DNA from: an uncultured Lachnospiraceae bacterium
Lineage (GTDB): Bacteria > Bacillota > Clostridia > Lachnospirales > Lachnospiraceae
DNA: 6,707 nucleotides
Direction of reading: 5' to 3'
Assembly (NCBI GenBank): GCA_937916415.1
Contig: CALGGH010000272.1
Span: 1-6,707, forward strand
Positions 1 to 5,535 of the stretch are shown one piece after another. The position numbers and the translations under genes are program-made. Every line of letters starts with the position of its first letter. Position 1 is the first letter of the stretch. Below the pieces are notes generated by a model that made no database searches, was not told where the DNA came from, and saw only the letters and a program-made list of their open reading frames with translations.

Positions 1-60
1 ACGGTGACCCGGTACGCGATGCCCCGCCGCGCGTTGACCCGCCGAGCGTTGCCCCGGCGA
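1..60. repeat. 15-bp coding tandem repeat (four imperfect units)
   Basis: Four consecutive 15-bp blocks (1-15, 16-30, 31-45, 46-60) share the pattern gcgttgmcccgscga, and the array reaches the window edge. Read on the minus strand in the decarboxylase frame, they encode VAGAT, LGGST, RGGAS and RTGSP, a glycine-rich pentapeptide series. The period is a multiple of three, so unit gain or loss would keep the frame. The array may be longer outside the window. Confidence 0.75.
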
Positions 61-1198
61 CCTGCGATCCGGAACCGTCAACGGCCCTTAAATCGATAGC
101 ACGCAGGGCTTGACCTAATCGGTCAACGCTTTTCTCATCATCCATTACGCTAAAAAGCGCGAGTGCGTATCCCACTCCCGCCATCTCACACTGTATGTGA
201 TACTCTTTCCTTAATATATCATATATTTCCCTTCCGGTGGGAAATCCGTCACGAGATCTTATGACCATCTTAAAAGGATCCGCTCCGGGGACGGGCAATG
301 ACACGTCCAGCGCGGACAGTCCTGCTCCTTGTCTATAATCCTCCAGGATGCCCCTCATCCGGCCAAGGTCGGCTACCGCTTCACTTTCCACGTAACCCAG
401 GCACTCGCCGATGCCCGCCATCAGCACGTACGATGGCGATGACGTAAGAAACACGTCCAGGTAATGGCTTATCCTCGCCGGAGAAACCCTTGCCTCCGAC
501 ACGGCTTCCCCCGAGACGAGCAGAAGCCCCGTCTGCGTGGGTGCGGGCAGCATCTTGTGCAGGCTCAGGATCACCAGGTCCGCCCCCTGCGTAATGGGTC
601 CCGCCGCGTCATCCCCTCGTATGCCGAAATGTGCTCCATGGGCCGAATCAACTATGAGCGTGGCCCCATGCGCATGAGCGGCCCCGGCTATGCCTGCCAC
701 GTCCGCGATCACTCCCTCATACGTGGGCGACGTGATGACCACGGCACGCACGTCCTCACGTGACGACAATGCACGCTCCACTTCTCCCGCCGTAGGCGGC
801 AGCACGATGGAAGCATCGCCGGTCACGCTCCCTGACAGGTACGCAGGCCTCAGGGCACCGACCTCCACGGCATGATATATGGACCTGTGCGATGCCCTCG
901 CCATCAGCACTGCATCTCCGGGCCTGCACGTTCCCAGCAGCGCCGCCTCATTGGCCGCGGTCGAACCGTTTACGGACATCCATGCAGCGTGCGCCCCATA
1001 TATCCGTGCGCCGCGCTCATTCATGTCCTTTAGCATTCCGCAGGGAGCATGCAGGTCATCGAATCCGTCTATCTCGGTCACGTCGATGCCGTATATGCCC
1101 TCCATGGACCTGATCCTGCCGCTCCTCTTATGCCCGGGCATGTGCAGGGGCAGCATGTCGGATCCTTTCAGTTTAATCAGTTCGTCGATCAATGCCAT
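1..1198 (-). CDS. Orn/Lys/Arg decarboxylase family protein, PLP fold type I (3' end beyond window)
   Basis: Pyridoxal-phosphate enzyme of the short YaaO/SpeA-like group, which decarboxylates arginine, lysine or ornithine to polyamine precursors in the cytoplasm. The 399 visible residues show LHMPGHKR (18-25), DLHAP (49-52 region), VNGSTAAN (76-83), the cofactor-binding DSAHGAH (184-190) and SLHKMLPAPTQTG, with K215 the expected Schiff-base lysine (codon 554-556). The small subdomain follows to about residue 370. Family members run to about 480 residues, so roughly 80-100 C-terminal residues lie past position 1. Residues 380-399 form a pentapeptide repeat, xGG(A/S)(T/S), not expected in the family. 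The ATG at 1198 is preceded by an in-frame TGA (1207-1205) and a GGTGA Shine-Dalgarno core, so the start is well fixed. It lies 25 nt after the GH3 stop, probably in the same transcript. Substrate cannot be told from sequence. Confidence 0.9.
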   Translation of the reverse strand, partial: MALIDELIKLKGSDMLPLHMPGHKRSGRIRSMEGIYGIDVTEIDGFDDLHAPCGMLKDMNERGARIYGAHAAWMSVNGSTAANEAALLGTCRPGDAVLMARASHRSIYHAVEVGALRPAYLSGSVTGDASIVLPPTAGEVERALSSREDVRAVVITSPTYEGVIADVAGIAGAAHAHGATLIVDSAHGAHFGIRGDDAAGPITQGADLVILSLHKMLPAPTQTGLLLVSGEAVSEARVSPARISHYLDVFLTSSPSYVLMAGIGECLGYVESEAVADLGRMRGILEDYRQGAGLSALDVSLPVPGADPFKMVIRSRDGFPTGREIYDILRKEYHIQCEMAGVGYALALFSVMDDEKSVDRLGQALRAIDLRAVDGSGSQVAGATLGGSTRGGASRTGSP

Positions 1199-1204
1199 CA
1201 GGCG

Positions 1205-1209
1205 TCACC
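1205..1209 (-). promoter_or_regulatory. Ribosome binding site of the decarboxylase
   Basis: GGTGA, complementary to the 5' part of the anti-Shine-Dalgarno, lies 6 nt before the ATG at 1198. It overlaps the in-frame TGA, so translation cannot start further upstream in this frame. A nearer upstream ATG (1211-1209) is in another frame and ends quickly. Confidence 0.6.
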
Positions 1210-1223
1210 ATTGCAGCCCGGTC

Positions 1224-3818
1224 TCATGCCTTTTCCTTTTCTACCTTCAGGTATACCTTGAGCCTGTTCCCGAACTGCTCGGCATAGGGAGGCACGTCCA
1301 GATATGCGTTGCTCTGACGGCATACGTTGATCAGCCTGGCCACGCACCGTCTGATCTCGTCCTGTGAAAGCTGGCCGTCTATGAGTTCCGACCTGATGTT
1401 TTCGTGGTCTGAGACGTTGCCCGGACAGATCAGGTCATTGCCTGCCCTCAGGCATCCGGCTGCAGTGCAGTCGTCTCCGTGCTCCGTCGTGGTCCAGTCG
1501 GTCATTACCAGTCCGCTGAAGCCCCACTCGTCGCGAAGCACCTTGCTGCACAGGTCGAAGCTGTTGGCCGTATGCACGCCGTTGACCAGGTTATAGCTGG
1601 TCATGACGGCCATGGGCTGCGCCGACCTGACGCAGATCTCGAATCCCTTGAGATATATCTCCCTGAGGGCGCGCTCGCTTACGCGCGAGTCACAGTGCAT
1701 CCTGTTCGCTTCCTGATTGTTGCATGCAAAATGCTTGATCGTGGTTCCGCATCCGTCCTTGGACTGCACTCCCCTGGTGACGGCGGCAGCCATCATGCCC
1801 GACAGATAAGGATCCTCCGAGAAGTATTCAAAGTTGCGTCCGCAAAGGGGATTGCGGTGTACGTTCATGCCGGGAGCCAGCCAGAGCGAGGTCTGAAACT
1901 CCATCATTTCCTCGGCGACCGCGGCTCCGAACCTTTCCATCAGTTCCGGATCCCAGGTCTGGGCCATCAGGGTTCCCACGGGGAAAGCGGTGCAGAACTG
2001 GTAGTACCTGGTATAATCGTCAGGATAGTCTCCCTTGGTATTAAAGAGTCCTCCCTCGACCTTTTCCATGAAATTGCGCTGCGTAAGGCCGCCATTGGGA
2101 TCAACGTAATAATACTGATCCAGCCTGAGTCCCGCAGGTCCGTCGGTGAGCACCATTGAGCCTATGCCCTTGTCCACGCATGCCGTGCACGTCTCGGCCG
2201 CGGATCCGGGAACCGCCAGTCCGCTCGAACCGATCACTCCGTCGGTGTGCATCTCTCCCCTGGACAGGTCACCGGTCGTCATTTTGATCAGTTCGTCTAT
2301 GCCCAGCGATGCCGCCATGTCGTATGATTCCCGGTCAACCTCTTCGTGACCATGATAATCCACTATCCTGGTATGCTGGTATATGTGTGAAATGTTGACA
2401 ATGGGCACGTTCCTGCCCTTTGCCTTTTCGATCCAGGCCTTGTACCTCGTCGATCTCTTGGCCTCGGACTCCTCTATTTCCTTCAGGGGCTTCTCCGGCT
2501 GACATATGCCCTCGGTGGCGGTCACGATGATGCCGTGATCCATCTTGAGCAGGCCGCGTATGCTGCTGTCGCCCAGGCTGTTGCCTACCCATATGCCGTA
2601 ATATCCTTCTTCCAAAACGTATCCGGGTGCTTCCGTGCTGTACGAGGTCAGCAGGTCCACCGAGAACTTGATGGTGATGAGTTCTGCCTGACCCGGCTCG
2701 ATCATGCCGGTCTTGGCAAAGGCCACCAGCCTCCTGTGCTCCTTGGGCATGCGGCCGTCCGGGCATGATGCGTATATCTGCACGACCTCACGTCCGGCAT
2801 GCCTGTCACCCACGTTCTGAACGCGGACCCTGACTGCCACCATCGGCTTGCTCCCGTCCTTGTCGGAGAGTTCCACGCCCTCGGTCGTTATCTGAAACCT
2901 GGTATATGACAGGCCGAATCCGAATCCGTACCTGACCGCCTTGTTGAAGCTGTCAAAATACCTGTATCCCACGTAGATGCCTTCATGATAGGCAGCATAC
3001 TCAAGGCTTGCCCCGTTAGTCGAAAACTCCTTTGCTCCCGGATAGTCCTGATACTCATAAGCCCAGGAATCCGTGAGCTTTCCGGAGGGATTGACCTTGC
3101 CGGTCAAAACATCCGCCAGTGCATTTCCGGCCTCCATTCCGGGCTGCGACATGTACACGATGCCCTCGATGTTGCTGAAGTCATCCAGAAACTTCAGTTC
3201 TATCAGGCCGCCTATGTTGAGGATCAGGATCAGGCTGTCATATATTCCGCACAGCTTGTTGATGAACCCATATTCCTCCGCGGTCAGGCGTCCGTCACCT
3301 TCGGCATCCTTGCGGTCAGCTGATTCTCCCGAAGTACGGCTGATGACGTACAATGCGACCCGGGCGTCCTCATGCTCCGGATCAGGTCCGATGGGACAGG
3401 GCATGGGATTGCCGGCATATATCTCAAACAGGTCCTCGTGACTCTCGGTCTTGGACTGCGACAGTATCTCATCACGCCACCTGAGACGGCACTCCCGGTA
3501 TTCCTTTTCGTAATCCTCGAGCCACTTCTCATTGGCGATGCGGATGCCGGCGTTTTTGAGTCCGTCATAAATGCTTACGACCTCCCTCTGATTGACGTCG
3601 CCGGAACCGGTTCCTCCCTTTATCACGTGCAGTGCGCCGGATCCATACAGAGCCACGCTCCGTCCCGGTTCAATGGGCAGCACGTCGTTTTCATTGCGAA
3701 GCAGGATCATCCCGTCCGCCGCGGCCTCCCTGGCCAGATGCCTGTGCCTTGTCTCATATTCACGCACTTCGGTGCTCGCTACTCCGCTTAAATGTCTGGT
3801 TCTCAATTGTCTGCTCAT
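1224..3818 (-). CDS. GH3 family beta-glycosidase (beta-glucosidase-like), inverted domain order
   Basis: An 864-residue retaining glycoside hydrolase of family 3, probably removing beta-linked glucose or xylose from oligosaccharides. The usual order is reversed. The alpha/beta sandwich comes first (about 36-300), with SGESADR carrying the likely acid/base E165. A fibronectin-III-like domain follows (about 325-415), then a linker, and the TIM barrel is last (about 505-830). In the barrel, LTDGPAG (557-563), GRNFEYFSEDP (660-670), KHFACNNQE (695-703) and VMTDW are seen; D774 is the expected nucleophile. This permutation is known in GH3 enzymes of Ruminococcus albus and Butyrivibrio, so the gene is not a misassembly. 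There is no signal peptide or membrane segment, so a cytoplasmic enzyme acting on imported sugars is inferred. GGGGAG lies 6 nt before the ATG, which fixes the start. Exact substrate is open. Confidence 0.93.
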   Translation of the reverse strand: MSRQLRTRHLSGVASTEVREYETRHRHLAREAAADGMILLRNENDVLPIEPGRSVALYGSGALHVIKGGTGSGDVNQREVVSIYDGLKNAGIRIANEKWLEDYEKEYRECRLRWRDEILSQSKTESHEDLFEIYAGNPMPCPIGPDPEHEDARVALYVISRTSGESADRKDAEGDGRLTAEEYGFINKLCGIYDSLILILNIGGLIELKFLDDFSNIEGIVYMSQPGMEAGNALADVLTGKVNPSGKLTDSWAYEYQDYPGAKEFSTNGASLEYAAYHEGIYVGYRYFDSFNKAVRYGFGFGLSYTRFQITTEGVELSDKDGSKPMVAVRVRVQNVGDRHAGREVVQIYASCPDGRMPKEHRRLVAFAKTGMIEPGQAELITIKFSVDLLTSYSTEAPGYVLEEGYYGIWVGNSLGDSSIRGLLKMDHGIIVTATEGICQPEKPLKEIEESEAKRSTRYKAWIEKAKGRNVPIVNISHIYQHTRIVDYHGHEEVDRESYDMAASLGIDELIKMTTGDLSRGEMHTDGVIGSSGLAVPGSAAETCTACVDKGIGSMVLTDGPAGLRLDQYYYVDPNGGLTQRNFMEKVEGGLFNTKGDYPDDYTRYYQFCTAFPVGTLMAQTWDPELMERFGAAVAEEMMEFQTSLWLAPGMNVHRNPLCGRNFEYFSEDPYLSGMMAAAVTRGVQSKDGCGTTIKHFACNNQEANRMHCDSRVSERALREIYLKGFEICVRSAQPMAVMTSYNLVNGVHTANSFDLCSKVLRDEWGFSGLVMTDWTTTEHGDDCTAAGCLRAGNDLICPGNVSDHENIRSELIDGQLSQDEIRRCVARLINVCRQSNAYLDVPPYAEQFGNRLKVYLKVEKEKA

Positions 3819-3824
3819 AAAAAT

Positions 3825-3830
3825 CTCCCC
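3825..3830 (-). promoter_or_regulatory. Ribosome binding site of the GH3 gene
   Basis: GGGGAG on the minus strand, 6 nt before the ATG at 3818. The strength and spacing support this start over later methionines. Confidence 0.8.
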
Positions 3831-3853
3831 AATTGTGTTTTAATGCAGGACGC

Positions 3854-3871
3854 GGTCCGTAGAACCGGACC
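3854..3871 (-). other. Hairpin in the GH3 leader
   Basis: A perfect 6-bp stem, GGTCCG with CGGACC, and a 6-nt loop. It lies in the inferred GH3 5' untranslated region, well upstream of the ribosome binding site. No U-tract follows, so it is not an intrinsic terminator. It may serve mRNA structure or stability, or be incidental. Confidence 0.4.
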
Positions 3872-3881
3872 ATTCAGGTCA

Positions 3882-3903
3882 GGAAATGCCCGGATGCATT
3901 TCC
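3882..3903 (-). other. Hairpin at the predicted 5' end of the GH3 transcript
   Basis: A perfect 8-bp stem, GGAAATGC with GCATTTCC, around a 6-nt loop. It begins within a base or two of the transcription start predicted from the upstream promoter (about 3904). A 5'-terminal stem-loop can protect mRNA from decay. No T-run follows on either strand, so a terminator is unlikely. Confidence 0.45.
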
Positions 3904-3910
3904 ATCGCAA

Positions 3911-3939
3911 ATTTTACCAAAAAAAGCCTGTTTAGTCCA
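3911..3939 (-). promoter_or_regulatory. Putative sigma-70/SigA promoter for the GH3-decarboxylase unit
   Basis: On the minus strand a TGGACT -35 element (3939-3934, four of six consensus) and a TAAAAT -10 element (3916-3911) are 17 nt apart. A TGG immediately before the -10 makes it an extended -10. Initiation would be near 3904, giving a leader of about 86 nt. It sits just after the stop of the upstream acidic-protein gene, so the glycosidase can be transcribed independently. The same TGGTAAAATT string occurs in the amrS promoter. Confidence 0.55.
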
Positions 3940-3949
3940 TTGCCGCGGA

Positions 3950-4450
3950 TCAATCGATCGCCTGACCGAGTCCCGCGATGATCGTCTCCAGATTTTCGGC
4001 CAGGGTTTCAGTGGAATCCACGGGCAGCGAGCCGGCGGCCTCCTCTTCTGCCGAATCATCATCATCCAGCTCGTCGGCATCCGATAGCATGATGCCGTTC
4101 AGGTGGCCTTCAACCAGCGACTCTATCACTTCTCCGGCTTTTTCATCCTTCAGGAGGCCTGCGGCGAGCGATTCCGAATCCAGTCTCTCGCCCATCGTTC
4201 CCAATATGGACTTGTCCAACGACTCCATCAGTTCCTGCATCTCCATCAGTTCCTGCATCTCCGTCAGGTCCTTAGAAGCGCTCACGGTTGTGGACAGTTT
4301 ACCGGTCTGTTCCGCCAGCATCGCCGAAAAGTCCGCCTCCGTGCCGGACTCGCGGCTGCTTTCCGCCAGGGCCTTAAAGCCTTCCGCGACCCTGGTCAGG
4401 TCAGATATTCCATTTCCGCTATTTAATATGGACGTTAAGTCTATTCCCAT
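3950..4450 (-). CDS. Hypothetical acidic protein with internal MQELME repeat
   Basis: I do not recognise this 166-residue protein. It is strongly acidic, with a D/E-rich stretch at about 124-137, and has no cysteine, tryptophan or tyrosine and only one proline. It appears mostly helical and polar, without signal peptide or membrane segment, so soluble and cytoplasmic. MQELME occurs twice in tandem (65-70 and 71-76), encoded by an exact 18-bp DNA duplication. The gene is convincing because AGGAGG lies 6 nt before the ATG and it starts 22 nt after the amrS stop, which implies co-transcription. A role beside AmrS is possible but only positional. The serine-rich reading on the opposite strand is its shadow. 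Confidence 0.75.
   Translation of the reverse strand: MGIDLTSILNSGNGISDLTRVAEGFKALAESSRESGTEADFSAMLAEQTGKLSTTVSASKDLTEMQELMEMQELMESLDKSILGTMGERLDSESLAAGLLKDEKAGEVIESLVEGHLNGIMLSDADELDDDDSAEEEAAGSLPVDSTETLAENLETIIAGLGQAID
4223..4258. repeat. 18-bp direct repeat, two exact copies
   Basis: Two adjacent identical 18-bp units (4223-4240 and 4241-4258), with a degenerate continuation from 4259. On the minus strand each encodes MQELME in the acidic hypothetical protein. The exact identity suggests a recent in-frame slippage duplication. Confidence 0.85.
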
Positions 4451-4456
4451 TTGAAG

Positions 4457-4462
4457 CCTCCT
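4457..4462 (-). promoter_or_regulatory. Ribosome binding site of the acidic hypothetical gene
   Basis: AGGAGG on the minus strand, 6 nt before the ATG at 4450, in the 22-nt gap after the amrS stop. This consensus site is the best evidence that the small gene is translated. Confidence 0.85.
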
Positions 4463-4472
4463 CGCTCACTCA

Positions 4473-5321
4473 TCATACGTTTCCTTCATATACCCATTCA
4501 AGATTCTCACGCGCCACAGCGGCCAGGTGATAAACCTTTGATACCTCAGTTGGTGTCCTGTCCGCATACCTGCTTCTCGGGAAAAACCTCGTCACGTGCA
4601 ACGGAATCCGGCGTCCCGACCCGACCTCCAGGCCTGCCACCCATGCAGACAGCCTGCGCATTTCATCGTCACCGTCGTTTTCTCCCGGTATGATCAGCGT
4701 CGTCAGCTCCACGTGCGCAAATGAGACCGCCCTTTCAATGAAGTTTAGCGTAGTCTCCATGTCGCCCTTTAGCACGTCGCGATAGTAATCGGGATTAAAG
4801 CATTTGAGGTCCACGTTCATCGCATCCACGTATGGCTCCAGTTCATCCAGCACCCATGGTGATGCGGATCCGTTGGTGACGACCACGTTCAACATGCCCC
4901 TCTCATGTACGAGCCTCGCTGCATCCCGCACGTACTCATATCCGACCAGCGGTTCATTGTACGTAAATGCCACGCCTACGTTGCCCCGGTTCCTCCATCC
5001 GTACGCCATGTCGGCCAGTTCCTCCGGACTGACTCTTTCCGCCTCCGGACGCATGCGTCCATCTGCCATGGATATGTCCACGTTTTGGCAAAAGGGGCAT
5101 TTTAAGTTGCATCCAAAGCTCCCCACGGAAAGGATCCTGCTGCCCGGATGAAAGCGGTAAAGGGGTTTCTTTTCGATCGGATCCAGGGCCAGTCCCGTCA
5201 CCCAGCCATAGCTGCATGATGCGACGGACTGATCATCCGCGTTGATGCGTGCCCCGCACGCACCGGTCTGACCCGGTTTCAATTCACAATGCCTAAAGCA
5301 TACGTCACACTTAACGCTCAT
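4473..5321 (-). CDS. amrS: AmmeMemoRadiSam system radical SAM enzyme (AmrS-like), short C-terminus
   Basis: A 282-residue radical S-adenosylmethionine enzyme related to pyruvate formate-lyase activases. Its partners elsewhere are AMMECR1 and MEMO-like proteins; the reaction is not settled. An N-terminal cysteine cluster (C5, C8, C12, C22) precedes KKPLYRFHPG (51-60). The cluster-binding CNLKCPFC has C71, C75 and C78. TYNEP (120-124), VTNG (148-151) and NVDLK (169-173) follow, all typical of the family. It stops right after WVYEGNV, whereas relatives usually carry a further CPxCG-type segment and reach about 330 residues. Two stops in a row (TGA TGA) end the frame. I chose the ATG at 5321 over an in-frame TTG at 5369, because the latter lies beyond the likely promoter. 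No Shine-Dalgarno is visible, so a leaderless transcript is possible. No amrA or amrB gene is in the window. Confidence 0.88.
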   Translation of the reverse strand: MSVKCDVCFRHCELKPGQTGACGARINADDQSVASCSYGWVTGLALDPIEKKPLYRFHPGSRILSVGSFGCNLKCPFCQNVDISMADGRMRPEAERVSPEELADMAYGWRNRGNVGVAFTYNEPLVGYEYVRDAARLVHERGMLNVVVTNGSASPWVLDELEPYVDAMNVDLKCFNPDYYRDVLKGDMETTLNFIERAVSFAHVELTTLIIPGENDGDDEMRRLSAWVAGLEVGSGRRIPLHVTRFFPRSRYADRTPTEVSKVYHLAAVARENLEWVYEGNV

Positions 5322-5328
5322 GAAGATA

Positions 5329-5357
5329 ATTTTACCATATGCAGGCGGTTTCCACAA
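5329..5357 (-). promoter_or_regulatory. Putative extended -10 promoter of amrS, leaderless start
   Basis: On the minus strand TAAAAT (5334-5329) is preceded by TGG, forming an extended -10. A weak TTGTGG lies 17 nt further upstream. Seven bases separate the -10 from the amrS ATG, so transcription would begin at or next to that A. This fits the absence of a ribosome binding site. It is inferred from motif and spacing only. Confidence 0.45.
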
Positions 5358-5362
5358 AACTC

Positions 5363-5391
5363 TTGACAAGACGGTTCAATCCTAGTAAAAT
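5363..5391 (+). promoter_or_regulatory. SigA-type promoter of the tRNA-Gly gene
   Basis: A consensus TTGACA (5363-5368) is followed by 17 nt and TAAAAT (5386-5391, five of six). Initiation is expected near 5398, giving a leader of about 33 nt before the mature tRNA. It is back to back with the amrS promoter, the two -35 elements being only 5 bp apart. Confidence 0.8.
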
Positions 5392-5430
5392 GCAATATGT
5401 TCGCGACAGAAATGATCGTCGTGACCGCTT

Positions 5431-5502
5431 GCAGGTGTAGTACATCGGCTAGTACGCCAGCCTTCCAAGCTGGATAGGAGGGTTCGACTCCCTTCACCTG
5501 CT
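5431..5502 (+). tRNA. tRNA-Gly (anticodon UCC)
   Basis: A full cloverleaf is visible. The acceptor stem GCAGGTG (5431-5437) pairs perfectly with CACCTGC (5495-5501), with discriminator T at 5502, the usual base for bacterial glycine tRNA. The D stem is GTAC (5440-5443) with GTAC (5452-5455), and its loop contains GG. The anticodon stem is CCAGC/GCTGG with loop CTTCCAA (5462-5468), placing anticodon TCC at 5464-5466. The variable region has 4 nt. The T arm has GAGGG, loop TTCGACT (5483-5489) and CCCTT. The 3' CCA is not encoded and must be added after transcription. It reads GGA and, by wobble, GGG codons. It has its own promoter and terminator, so it is monocistronic. Confidence 0.97.
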
Positions 5503-5504
5503 CT

Positions 5505-5535
5505 AATGACTCGCTTATGCGGGTCATTTTTTTTT
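5505..5535 (+). terminator. Rho-independent terminator of tRNA-Gly
   Basis: A 10-bp stem, AATGACTCGC (5505-5514) with GCGGGTCATT (5519-5528), includes one G-T wobble and has a TTAT loop. It runs into nine consecutive T (5527-5535). It starts 3 nt after the tRNA. Confidence 0.93.

Noticed and set aside
464..763. Plus-strand open frames over the decarboxylase (also around 879-1367)
   Set aside because: They are shadows of the minus-strand decarboxylase, which has clear PLP-enzyme motifs throughout.
1479..2159. A 226-codon plus-strand open frame inside the GH3 gene
   Set aside because: It is antisense to a strongly conserved glycosidase, has no ribosome binding site or recognisable domain, and is explained by the codon bias of the true gene.
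3273..3308. EF-hand or dockerin-like calcium loop in the GH3 protein (DAEGDGRLTAEE, residues 171-182)
   Set aside because: The residue pattern fits an EF-hand loop, but it lies in the GH3 segment after SGExxDR, where relatives have a similar acidic, Leu-Thr-containing stretch. No paired second loop or flanking helices suggest real calcium binding.
3854..3903. Terminator between the acidic gene and the GH3 gene
   Set aside because: Two hairpins exist, but no T-tract follows on either strand, and they lie downstream of the inferred GH3 promoter.
3978..4454. A 158-codon serine-rich plus-strand frame
   Set aside because: It mirrors the Glu/Asp-rich minus-strand gene; the minus strand has AGGAGG at correct spacing and fits the operon.
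5322..5369. Sixteen-codon N-terminal extension of AmrS from a TTG start
   Set aside because: It would lie over the predicted amrS promoter, has no ribosome binding site, and is not expected before the family's N-terminal cysteine motif.
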